A stretch of 19,600 nucleotides of DNA from Ferrovibrio sp964429465. GTDB lineage: Bacteria > Pseudomonadota > Alphaproteobacteria > Ferrovibrionales > Ferrovibrionaceae. Shown piece after piece: positions 13,794 to 19,600 of the stretch; positions within the stretch are counted from its first letter, which is position 1; every line of letters begins with the position of its first letter. Below the pieces are notes generated by a model. That model saw only the letters and a program-made list of their open reading frames with translations. It did not search any database and was not told the origin of the DNA. The stretch lies in contig CAYSCA010000041.1 in the NCBI GenBank assembly GCA_964429465.1, positions 1-19,600 on the forward strand, in the 5' to 3' direction. The translations under genes were made by a program, and so were the position numbers.

Positions 13794-13851
13794 GTCGTCG
13801 GCTGCGAACCCGATATCCGTTGCCGAACAGCGGGTTCGGCCCGATAATCGG
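13768..13851. repeat. Cluster of short inverted repeats in the divergent region
   Basis: Four dyads lie within 84 bases: CTAGCC/GGCTAG (13768-13773, 13789-13794), CGAACCCG/CGGGTTCG (13805-13812, 13831-13838), GCCGAAC/GTTCGGC (13822-13828, 13834-13840) and the odd palindrome CCGAT-A-ATCGG (13841-13851). The second and third share an arm and would be mutually exclusive hairpins. They lie upstream of the AsmA-like gene and could be operators or leader structures; the function is unknown. Confidence 0.5.
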
Positions 13852-13881
13852 CCGGGGCGGGACAACGGAAGGACTGAGCCG

Positions 13882-14670
13882 ATGATCAAGAAACTGGCCC
13901 TGGCTTTTGCCATCGTCGTGATCGCCGTCGCCGGCGCCGCCTATTACTTCGCCTCCAATCTCGACAGCCTGGTCAAGGCCGTGGTCGAGCGCTACGGCTC
14001 GGAAGCGACCCAGGCCCGCGTCACGCTCAAGGCGGTGGAATTGTCGCCCACCGCCGGCACCGGCCGCCTGCAGGACCTGACGATCGGCAACCCGAAGGGC
14101 TTCAATACGGCCGAGGCCATTTCGCTCGGCGATATCCAGGTCGCGCTGGATATCTCGACGCTGCAATCCAATCCCATCGTGATCAAGGAAGTGCTGATCA
14201 CCAGGCCGGCCGTGACCTATGAATATGCCGGCACCGGCAGCAACCTCGAAACCATCCAGAAGAACGTGCAGGCCTATGCGGCGAAGTTCGGCGGCGGGTC
14301 GCAGGGAACCGCCGGCAGTTCCGGCACGACCGGCAGCAAGACCGATGCGGCGGCCGAGCGCAAGGTGGTGATCGAACGGCTGGTGGTGCGCGACGGCCAG
14401 ATCGGCATCAGCCATGCCGCCCTGCAGGGGCGCAGCCTGTCATCCTCGCTGCCGACCATCGAGCTGAAGGATATCGGCAAGGACAAGGGCGGCGCGACAC
14501 CGGCGGAAGTGGCCGAGAAGGTGATCGGCACGATCAGCGCGCAGGCCTCCCGCATCGCCTCATCCGACCTGCAGAAACAGCTCGGCGCCGCGATCCGGGA
14601 GCAGGCCGGCAATATCGGCGGTGCTGCCGGTGGCGCCGCGGACAAGCTGAAAAGCCTGCTTGGAAAATAA
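13882..14670 (+). CDS. Membrane-anchored periplasmic protein, AsmA-like
   Basis: This 262-residue protein starts with a single hydrophobic helix (LALAFAIVVIAVAGAAYYFA, about 5-24) that should anchor it in the inner membrane with the rest in the periplasm. The following segment has the beta-rich style of AsmA-type proteins: VTLKAVELSPTAGTGRLQDL, then IGNPKGF, a membrane-proximal block common in that superfamily, and VIKEVLITRPAVTYEY. A Gly/Ser/Thr-rich linker (about 133-155) separates it from a second repeat-like block (VVIERLVVRDGQIG). The C-terminal part is helical. GGAAGGA 8 bases before the ATG fixes the start. It is much shorter than AsmA itself, and no enzymatic motif is seen. A role in envelope or lipid handling is a guess from the superfamily. 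Confidence 0.75.
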   Translation: MIKKLALAFAIVVIAVAGAAYYFASNLDSLVKAVVERYGSEATQARVTLKAVELSPTAGTGRLQDLTIGNPKGFNTAEAISLGDIQVALDISTLQSNPIVIKEVLITRPAVTYEYAGTGSNLETIQKNVQAYAAKFGGGSQGTAGSSGTTGSKTDAAAERKVVIERLVVRDGQIGISHAALQGRSLSSSLPTIELKDIGKDKGGATPAEVAEKVIGTISAQASRIASSDLQKQLGAAIREQAGNIGGAAGGAADKLKSLLGK

Positions 14671-14752
14671 GTACCGGGCGGCAGTCGAAACCTCGGGGTG
14701 GCTGCACTAGCATTCCAGACATTCCGTCCGCGCCCCTTTAAGTCTTGTCCCC

Positions 14753-15895
14753 ATGACCGCTTCTCTCTGGCGCAATGCGCTTGCCGGCCTCTGCGCGCTG
14801 CTCGTCGGCATCGGCTTTGCCCGTTTCGGCTACACGCCGCTCATCCCGGTGCTGATCGAGCGTGACTGGCTGAGCGCCAGCGAAGCGGCCTATCTCGGCG
14901 CCACCAATCTGGCCGGCTATGTGGCCGGCAGCCTGCTGGCTTCCGGCATCGCCCGGATCGTTCCGGTGCCGCAGCTGGCCCGAGCCGCCATGGCCGTGAC
15001 CGCGATCAGCCTGGTGGCCTGCGCCCTGCCCTGGGGTTTTACCTGGTTCGTGCCCTGGCGCCTGCTGGCCGGTTTCACCGGCGGCATCCTGATGGTGGTG
15101 GCCATCCCGCTGGTCCTCAGCCGCATGCCGCCATCCCATCGCGGCCGCGGCAACGGCATCGTCTTCACCGGGGTGGGCACGGGCATCATTGCTTCGGGAA
15201 CGCTGGTCCCGGCATTTGCCGGCTTCGGCCCGGCGCCGATCTGGCTGGGAATGGCGGGCGGGGCGCTGCTGTTCGCCATCCTGACCTGGCGGCAATGGGC
15301 CGAGGAGGCGCCGGCACAGTCCGTCAGGCCGGAAGCCGGGACCGGCCATCTCAACTGGCCGGTGGCGCTGTTCCTGGCGGCCTACATGCTGGATGCCGGC
15401 GGCTTCGTGCCGCATACCGTCTTCTGGGCCGACTACATTGCCCGCGGCCTGGGCCGCGGCGCCGCAACCGGCGGCTTCTTCTGGATCTTCTTCGGCATCG
15501 GCGCGCTGGTCGGGCCCTTCCTGGTCGGCCTCGTCGCGGAGCGGCTGGGCTTTTACCGCAGCCTGGTCGGATCTCTCGGGGTGAAGGCCGCGACCGTGGC
15601 AATACCGCTGGTCTCGCAGCATCCGGTCGCGCTGGCTGTCTCGGCCCTGGTGGTCGGTGCCCTGACACCAGGCGTTTCGGCGCTCGCCTCCGGCCGGGTG
15701 GCCGAACTTGTCGGGCTGGAGGCGCATCGCAAAGTCTGGGGCTGGATGACCGGCGGCTGGGCGATTTCCTCGGCAGCAGTCGGCTACCTGCTGTCTTTCC
15801 TGTTCGACCGCACCGGCTCCTACAACCTGCTGTTCGCGTTCGGCGCCGGCAGCCTGGCCTTTGCCATGACACTGGCGGCGTTCGCCCGGAAATAG
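14753..15895 (+). CDS. YbfB/YjiJ-type MFS transporter
   Basis: This 380-residue membrane protein has about twelve hydrophobic segments. Its N-terminus carries the marker of the YbfB/YjiJ subgroup of the major facilitator superfamily: GLCALLVGIGFARFGYTPLI followed by YLGATNLAGYVAGSL. The central cytoplasmic loop is short and charged (RQWAEEAPAQSVRPEAG), as expected between the two six-helix halves. Later blocks include GGFFWIFFGIGALVGPFLVG and MTGGWAISSAAVGYL. No strong ribosome site precedes the ATG, though it agrees with the family N-terminus. It lies 82 bases after the AsmA-like gene and 78 before the hydrolase. Substrates of this subgroup are mostly unknown, so none is assigned. Confidence 0.87.
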   Translation: MTASLWRNALAGLCALLVGIGFARFGYTPLIPVLIERDWLSASEAAYLGATNLAGYVAGSLLASGIARIVPVPQLARAAMAVTAISLVACALPWGFTWFVPWRLLAGFTGGILMVVAIPLVLSRMPPSHRGRGNGIVFTGVGTGIIASGTLVPAFAGFGPAPIWLGMAGGALLFAILTWRQWAEEAPAQSVRPEAGTGHLNWPVALFLAAYMLDAGGFVPHTVFWADYIARGLGRGAATGGFFWIFFGIGALVGPFLVGLVAERLGFYRSLVGSLGVKAATVAIPLVSQHPVALAVSALVVGALTPGVSALASGRVAELVGLEAHRKVWGWMTGGWAISSAAVGYLLSFLFDRTGSYNLLFAFGAGSLAFAMTLAAFARK

Positions 15896-15973
15896 GCATA
15901 TCCCCGGGTCGATTGTATTCCACAACGGCAGTGTGATATTCCGGGCGGCGTTTCCGAGGGCACCGAGTACGAC

Positions 15974-16828
15974 ATGCGGCCGAAGATCCAGGCGTTTTTT
16001 GACGAAGCTACGAATACGGCCAGCTATGTGGTGGCCGATCCGTCGAGCCGCGACTGCGCGATCATCGATTCCGTCCTCGACTATGATCCGGCAAGCGGCA
16101 GGACGCGGCGCGAAAGCGCCGATACGATCATTGCCTTCGTGCAGGAGCGGAAACTCACCACCCGCTGGATTCTGGAAACCCATGTCCATGCCGATCATCT
16201 GTCGGCAGCCTCGTACCTGAAGCAGCGCCTCGGCGGCCGGATCGGCATCGGCGCGGCGGTAGGCGCGGTGCAGGATGCGTTCCGCCTCATCTTCCCTGAC
16301 GCCGCGGGCAGCGCAGCGGCCTTCGATCATCTCTTCCGGGATGGCGAGGCATTCGCGCTGGGCGCGCTGCAGGTTGAAGCCATCGCTACGCCCGGCCATA
16401 CGCCTGCCTGCATGACGTACAGGATCGGCGATGCCGCCTTTCCCGGCGACACCCTCTTCATGCCGGATTCCGGCACGGCCCGTTGCGATTTCCCCGGCGG
16501 CGATGCCAGGCAGCTCTATGCCTCGATCCGCAAGATCCTGTCATGGCCGCCGGAAACCCGCCTGTTCCTCTGCCATGACTACAAGGCGCCGGGCCGCAAC
16601 GCCTATTGCTGGGAAACGACGGTGGCGGCGCAGCGCGCCGGCAACATCCATATCCGCGACGGTATAGGCGAGGACGAATTCGTTGCCCTGCGCAAAGCGC
16701 GCGACGCCACGCTCGACATGCCGCGTCTGATGCTGCCGGCGGTGCAGGTCAACATGCGCGCCGGCTGCCTGCCGCCGGCCGAGACAAATGGCATCCGCTA
16801 CCTGAAGATTCCGCTCGACGCACTATGA
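15974..16828 (+). CDS. Metallo-beta-lactamase-fold hydrolase, ETHE1/Blh-like
   Basis: This 284-residue protein shows the zinc/iron site of the fold: HVHADH (His70, His72, Asp74, His75), His142 in ATPGHTPACMTY, Asp159 in FPGDTLF and His201 in FLCHDY. The stretch DSGTARCDFPGGDA (165-178) is typical of persulfide dioxygenases and of the bacterial Blh/BigR-linked branch, which acts in sulfide detoxification. Those enzymes oxidise glutathione persulfide with a mononuclear iron. No ArsR/BigR regulator, rhodanese or sulfide:quinone reductase lies in the window, so the sulfur role rests on family only. The start at 15974 matches the family N-terminus (QAFFDEATNTASYVV); the ribosome site is weak. The stop lies 2 bases from that of the convergent flavoprotein gene. 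Confidence 0.87.
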   Translation: MRPKIQAFFDEATNTASYVVADPSSRDCAIIDSVLDYDPASGRTRRESADTIIAFVQERKLTTRWILETHVHADHLSAASYLKQRLGGRIGIGAAVGAVQDAFRLIFPDAAGSAAAFDHLFRDGEAFALGALQVEAIATPGHTPACMTYRIGDAAFPGDTLFMPDSGTARCDFPGGDARQLYASIRKILSWPPETRLFLCHDYKAPGRNAYCWETTVAAQRAGNIHIRDGIGEDEFVALRKARDATLDMPRLMLPAVQVNMRAGCLPPAETNGIRYLKIPLDAL

Positions 16829-16830
16829 GC

Positions 16831-18006
16831 TCAGCCGCCGTACAGCCAGGCATTCCCGTCATAGGCCTGCTGCACGCTGCGGCCCGACAGGGCCTGGTTG
16901 CGCAACTCGCGCACCGGACCGGCGGCATGGTAGAAATCGCCATAGACCCGCGCCATCACCTGCACCCGCGCCGTGCGCAGATAGCGTTCCTTCTGATAGG
17001 CGATGAAGGCCTTGTTCGGGTCGCTGCGCGACGCGCTCAGGCAATCCGCCAGGCAGACGGCATCCTCGATCGCCATGCAGGCGCCCTGGGCAAGATACTG
17101 CAGCATCGGATGCGCCGCATCGCCGAGCAGAGTGACGTGGCCCTTCGTCCACTCGGCAACCGGCTCGCGGTCGCACAGAACCCACATGCGCCAGGATTCG
17201 ATCTTGCCCAGCAGGGTCATCACTTCCGGCTGCTGGTTGGCAAAGCGCTCGGCCAGCTCCTCGGGATCGCCGAAGGCGTTCCAGCCTTCCTCATAGCGGT
17301 TGCTGTGGAACACCGCGACCAGGTTATACAATTCGCCGCGCCGCAGCGGGTAATGCACCAGATGCGTCTTCGGCCCCGCCCATAGCACCACGTTATTCTC
17401 ATACTGGCCCGGCGGCACTTCTGCCGCCGGCAGCACGGCGCGGTAGGCGATATGGCCGGACACCCGCGGCTTGCCGTCGCCGACGATATGCTCGCGCAGC
17501 GCCGACCACAGGCCGTCGCAGGCGACAAGGCAATCGCCGTCGAGCCGTTCGCCGTCGGCCAGCGTGACGCTCACGCTCTGCTCATTGTCGGCATGACTGG
17601 TGACCTTGGCGTTGTTGCGCAGCTCGACCAGCGGCTGCGCGCGGCAGGCCTGCAGCAGCGTACCATGCAGATCGGCGCGATGGGTCACGGCATAGGGCAT
17701 GCCGAAGCGGGCGACCAGCTGCTCGCCGACCGGCATGCGCGTCACCTCTTCGCCGGTCAGCGCGTCGCGCATGATCAGGTTTTCCGGAAAGACCGCATCC
17801 GCCTCGATCTGCTGGCGGATGCCGAGCCGCTCGAAGCGGCGGAATACATTCGGGCCGAGCTGGATACCGGCACCGACCTCGCGAAACTCGGCCGACTGTT
17901 CCAGCAGGATGGAGCGGATGCCCCTGAGCGCCAGCGCAAGGGCGGTTGCCAGGCCGCCGATGCCGCCGCCGACAACGATGACCGGACGATCCTGCTGTTG
18001 CGTCAT
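16831..18006 (-). CDS. FAD-dependent monooxygenase, 3-hydroxybenzoate 6-hydroxylase-like
   Basis: This 391-residue group A flavoprotein hydroxylase resembles 3-hydroxybenzoate 6-monooxygenases (XlnD/NagX type), which make gentisate with NADH and oxygen. The FAD dinucleotide loop VVGGGIGGLA is at 11-20 with the acidic end of strand 2 at Glu36 (LLEQ). Next come GAGIQLGPNVFRRFERLG, the DG motif VACDGLWSALRE, and the GD motif in LLGDAAHPMLQYLAQGACM followed by AIEDAVCLAD. The AQGAC stretch carries the glutamine implicated in the active site of this group. I choose 18006 as start, behind GGGGGAGG; an upstream in-frame ATG gives 17 basic residues without a match. No gentisate dioxygenase or other ring-cleavage gene is in the window. 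A related hydroxybenzoate or heteroaromatic substrate is possible. Confidence 0.88.
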   Translation of the reverse strand: MTQQQDRPVIVVGGGIGGLATALALALRGIRSILLEQSAEFREVGAGIQLGPNVFRRFERLGIRQQIEADAVFPENLIMRDALTGEEVTRMPVGEQLVARFGMPYAVTHRADLHGTLLQACRAQPLVELRNNAKVTSHADNEQSVSVTLADGERLDGDCLVACDGLWSALREHIVGDGKPRVSGHIAYRAVLPAAEVPPGQYENNVVLWAGPKTHLVHYPLRRGELYNLVAVFHSNRYEEGWNAFGDPEELAERFANQQPEVMTLLGKIESWRMWVLCDREPVAEWTKGHVTLLGDAAHPMLQYLAQGACMAIEDAVCLADCLSASRSDPNKAFIAYQKERYLRTARVQVMARVYGDFYHAAGPVRELRNQALSGRSVQQAYDGNAWLYGG

Positions 18007-18062
18007 GACCGTGAACCTCCCCCTCTTCTGTAGCAGCTTCTGCGGCTGCCGCGACACTGATC

Positions 18063-18089
18063 CGTATACAGATTATACAGATTTGTCAA
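18063..18089 (-). promoter_or_regulatory. Candidate promoter/operator of the monooxygenase gene with tandem TATACAGAT
   Basis: On the minus strand a perfect TTGACA (18089-18084) is followed after 15 bases by TATACG (18068-18063). Between them lies a TATAAT that is too close to pair with it. On the plus strand TATACAGAT occurs twice in direct succession (18065-18073 and 18074-18082). An inverted repeat GTATA-CAGAT-TATAC (18064-18078) is embedded in it. The overlap of repeats with promoter boxes suggests a regulator site. No candidate regulator gene lies beside it in the window. Confidence 0.5.
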
Positions 18090-18135
18090 GTAAATTATTG
18101 CACTTCTCGCAGCTGCCGCGAATCGGACCGCGCGT

Positions 18136-18164
18136 TTGACAGGCTCGGTGGGGCCCCGAATGAT
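18136..18164 (+). promoter_or_regulatory. Candidate sigma-70 promoter for the pyrimidine permease
   Basis: TTGACA (18136-18141) and AATGAT (18159-18164) are spaced by 17 bases, giving a perfect -35 and a 4-of-6 -10. It would yield a leader of about 65-70 bases before the permease start codon. Confidence 0.5.
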
Positions 18165-18238
18165 CGACTTTAGTCGGAGACTCGGGCGGCCGGCAGAACG
18201 CCGCCGGATGGCCTCACGCAATCCTGGAGGGGAAGACA

Positions 18239-19528
18239 ATGGCACAAGCAGAGAGCGGCTTCCTGTCGCGCTGGACACTGAAAACCGATGGCGGCGTGAT
18301 CGCGCCGGACGAACGGCTGCCGATGGGGCAGACCATCATCGCGGGCCTGCAGCATGTGGTGGCGATGTTCGGCGCCACGGCGCTGGCTCCGATCATCATG
18401 GGCTTCGATCCGAATGTCTCGATCCTGTTCTCGGGCATCTCGACGCTGATCTTCTTCGTCGTCACCGGCGGCAAGGTGCCGAGCTATCTCGGCTCGAGCT
18501 TCGCCTTCATCGCCGTGGTGATGGCCGCCACCGCCTATGCCGGCTCCGGCCCCAATCCGAATATCCCGGTGGCGCTCGGCGGCATCATCGCGGCCGGCGC
18601 GCTGTATGCGGTGATCGGCCTGATCGTGATGAAGATCGGCCATGCCTGGGTCGAGACCCTGATGCCGCCGGTGGTGACCGGCGCCATCGTCGCGGTGATC
18701 GGCCTCAATCTCGCGCCGATCGCGGTAAAGGGCGTCAGCGCCAGCGGCTTCGATGCCTTCATCGGGCTGCTGACCGTGGTCGCCGTCGGCCTCGTCGCCG
18801 TGCGCCTGCCCGGCATACTGGGCCGGCTGCCGATCCTGCTCGGCGGCCTGGTCGCCTACATCGTCTATGTGATCTGCGCCAACGGGATGGGGCTGGGCAA
18901 GCCGGTCGACTTCTCCGGCGTCGCCGCGGCCGCCTGGTTCGGCCTGCCGAATTTCGTCGCTCCGGTCTTCCAGGGCAGCGCGATCGCCCTGATCGCGCCG
19001 GTGGCGGTCATCCTGGTGGCGGAGAATCTCGGCCATGTGAAGGCGATCGGCGTGATGACCGGCCGCAACCTCGATCCGTATCTCGGCCGCGCCTTCCTCG
19101 GCGACGGCATCGCGACGATGCTCTCGGGCGCCGGCGGCGGCACTGGCATGACCACCTATGCGGAAAACATGGGCGTGATGGCGGTGACCAAGGTCTTCTC
19201 GACCCTGCTGTTCATCGTCGCCGCCCTGTTCGCCATCCTGCTCGGCTTCTCGCCGAAATTCGGCGCGCTGATCCAGACCATCCCCGGCCCGGTGCTGGGC
19301 GGCCTGGCGCTGGTCGTCTTCGGCCTGATCTCGGCGACGGCCGGCCGCATCTGGGTGGAGAACAAGGTCGATTTCTCGAATGCGCGCAACCTGATCACGG
19401 TCGGCGTCGCGCTCACCGTCGGCGCCGGCGACCTGGCGCTGAAGTTCGGCGGCTTCACGCTGGGCGGCATCGGCACCGCCACCTTCGGCGCGATCATCCT
19501 GTACCAGATCCTGCGCGAACGCGGCTGA
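18239..19528 (+). CDS. rutG: RutG-type pyrimidine permease (NCS2/UraA family)
   Basis: This 429-residue inner-membrane symporter follows E. coli RutG closely along its length. The N-terminal GGVIAPDERLP is a RutG-type lead-in. Then come QHVVAMFGATALAPIIMG, VPSYLGSSFAFI, MPPVVTGAIVAVIGLNLAPIAVK and the core ILVAENLGHVKAIG. The two glutamates of the uracil site known from UraA fit the AENLGH block and the GGTGMTTYAEN block. The C-terminal LGGIGTATFGAIIL is conserved. A GGAGGGG ribosome site 8 bases before the ATG fixes the start. The rest of the rut pyrimidine-degradation operon is not in the window, so it may serve uracil or xanthine uptake on its own. It has its own promoter and terminator and is divergent from the monooxygenase. 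Confidence 0.9.
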   Translation: MAQAESGFLSRWTLKTDGGVIAPDERLPMGQTIIAGLQHVVAMFGATALAPIIMGFDPNVSILFSGISTLIFFVVTGGKVPSYLGSSFAFIAVVMAATAYAGSGPNPNIPVALGGIIAAGALYAVIGLIVMKIGHAWVETLMPPVVTGAIVAVIGLNLAPIAVKGVSASGFDAFIGLLTVVAVGLVAVRLPGILGRLPILLGGLVAYIVYVICANGMGLGKPVDFSGVAAAAWFGLPNFVAPVFQGSAIALIAPVAVILVAENLGHVKAIGVMTGRNLDPYLGRAFLGDGIATMLSGAGGGTGMTTYAENMGVMAVTKVFSTLLFIVAALFAILLGFSPKFGALIQTIPGPVLGGLALVVFGLISATAGRIWVENKVDFSNARNLITVGVALTVGAGDLALKFGGFTLGGIGTATFGAIILYQILRERG

Positions 19529-19552
19529 TACGGGCAGCGATTTCCGGAGATG

Positions 19553-19584
19553 ACGGGCGGGCGCAATCCCGCCCGTTTTTCTTT
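19553..19584 (+). terminator. Intrinsic terminator after the permease gene
   Basis: A perfect 9-bp GC-rich stem (ACGGGCGGG, 19553-19561, with CCCGCCCGT, 19568-19576) closes a 6-base loop and is followed directly by TTTTTCTTT. It lies 24 bases after the permease stop codon. Confidence 0.92.
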
Positions 19585-19600
19585 ACGGCGCGTTTTCCTA

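Noticed and set aside
15914..15946. TTGTAT followed by an AT-rich ATATTC before the MBL-fold hydrolase as a promoter
   Set aside because: The boxes match consensus poorly and the gene could equally be co-transcribed with the MFS gene, so I do not list it as a feature.
14738..16399. 553-codon minus-strand open frame across the MFS and hydrolase genes
   Set aside because: It spans two well-supported plus-strand genes and their gap, with a low-complexity Gly/Arg/Gln-rich translation and no recognisable domain.
18072..18077. Exact TATAAT on the minus strand upstream of the monooxygenase
   Set aside because: It lies only 6 bases from the TTGACA box and has no good -35 at 16-18 bases, so I list the TTGACA/TATACG pair instead. 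The exact -10 remains uncertain.

Overview
The window is GC-rich, densely coded DNA with nearly all bases in genes. It has the look of an alphaproteobacterial chromosome, possibly Rhodospirillales-like. This rests on base composition, codon use and the protein families present (xylonate/arabinonate-type IlvD/EDD dehydratase, FCD-type GntR regulator, CUT1 ABC importer, NDUFAF5-like methyltransferase). No RNA gene, insertion sequence, CRISPR array or obvious pseudogene was seen. No gene-free stretch exceeds about 230 bases.

Region 1 (about 917-13760) is a sugar-acid catabolic locus. On the minus strand, read from high to low coordinates, three transcription units appear. Unit A is an RraA-family protein, a BDH2-like short-chain dehydrogenase and an FAH-family hydrolase (13732 to 11333). 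Unit B is a GntR/FCD regulator, an EamA-type transporter and an IlvD/EDD sugar-acid dehydratase (10247 to 6848). Unit C is a CUT1 ABC importer (binding protein, two permeases, ATPase) followed by 2-dehydro-3-deoxygalactonokinase and 2-dehydro-3-deoxy-6-phosphogalactonate aldolase (6637 to 917), with an NDUFAF5-like methyltransferase 25 bases behind. A PfkB-type 2-keto-3-deoxygluconate kinase is divergent from the regulator on the plus strand (10389-11336). It meets the hydrolase tail to tail with overlapping stop codons.

The unifying signal is a 16-base palindrome close to ATCTGATA-TATCAGAT. It occurs at the head of unit C (6712-6727), between the regulator and the kinase (10315-10330) and at the head of unit A (13743-13758). 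At two sites it sits at or just after a plausible -10 box. The simplest reading is that the local GntR protein represses all units and is released by a pathway intermediate. The genes then describe uptake of a sugar or sugar acid, dehydration to a 2-keto-3-deoxy acid, and two or three ways of splitting that acid: phosphorylation then aldol cleavage (DgoK/DgoA, and KdgK), oxidation then hydrolysis (SDR/FAH, as in the non-phosphorylating L-fucose/L-rhamnose routes), and possibly direct cleavage or decarboxylation by RraA. No sugar dehydrogenase or lactonase is present, so the substrate is either an aldonate or is oxidised by enzymes encoded elsewhere.

Region 2 (13761-16828, plus strand) holds a membrane-anchored AsmA-like protein, a YbfB/YjiJ-type MFS transporter and a metallo-beta-lactamase-fold hydrolase of the ETHE1/Blh type.

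Region 3 (16831-19584) holds a 3-hydroxybenzoate 6-monooxygenase-like flavoprotein (minus strand) divergent from a RutG-type pyrimidine permease (plus strand). Between them is a promoter region with a tandem/inverted repeat. A strong intrinsic terminator closes the permease gene.
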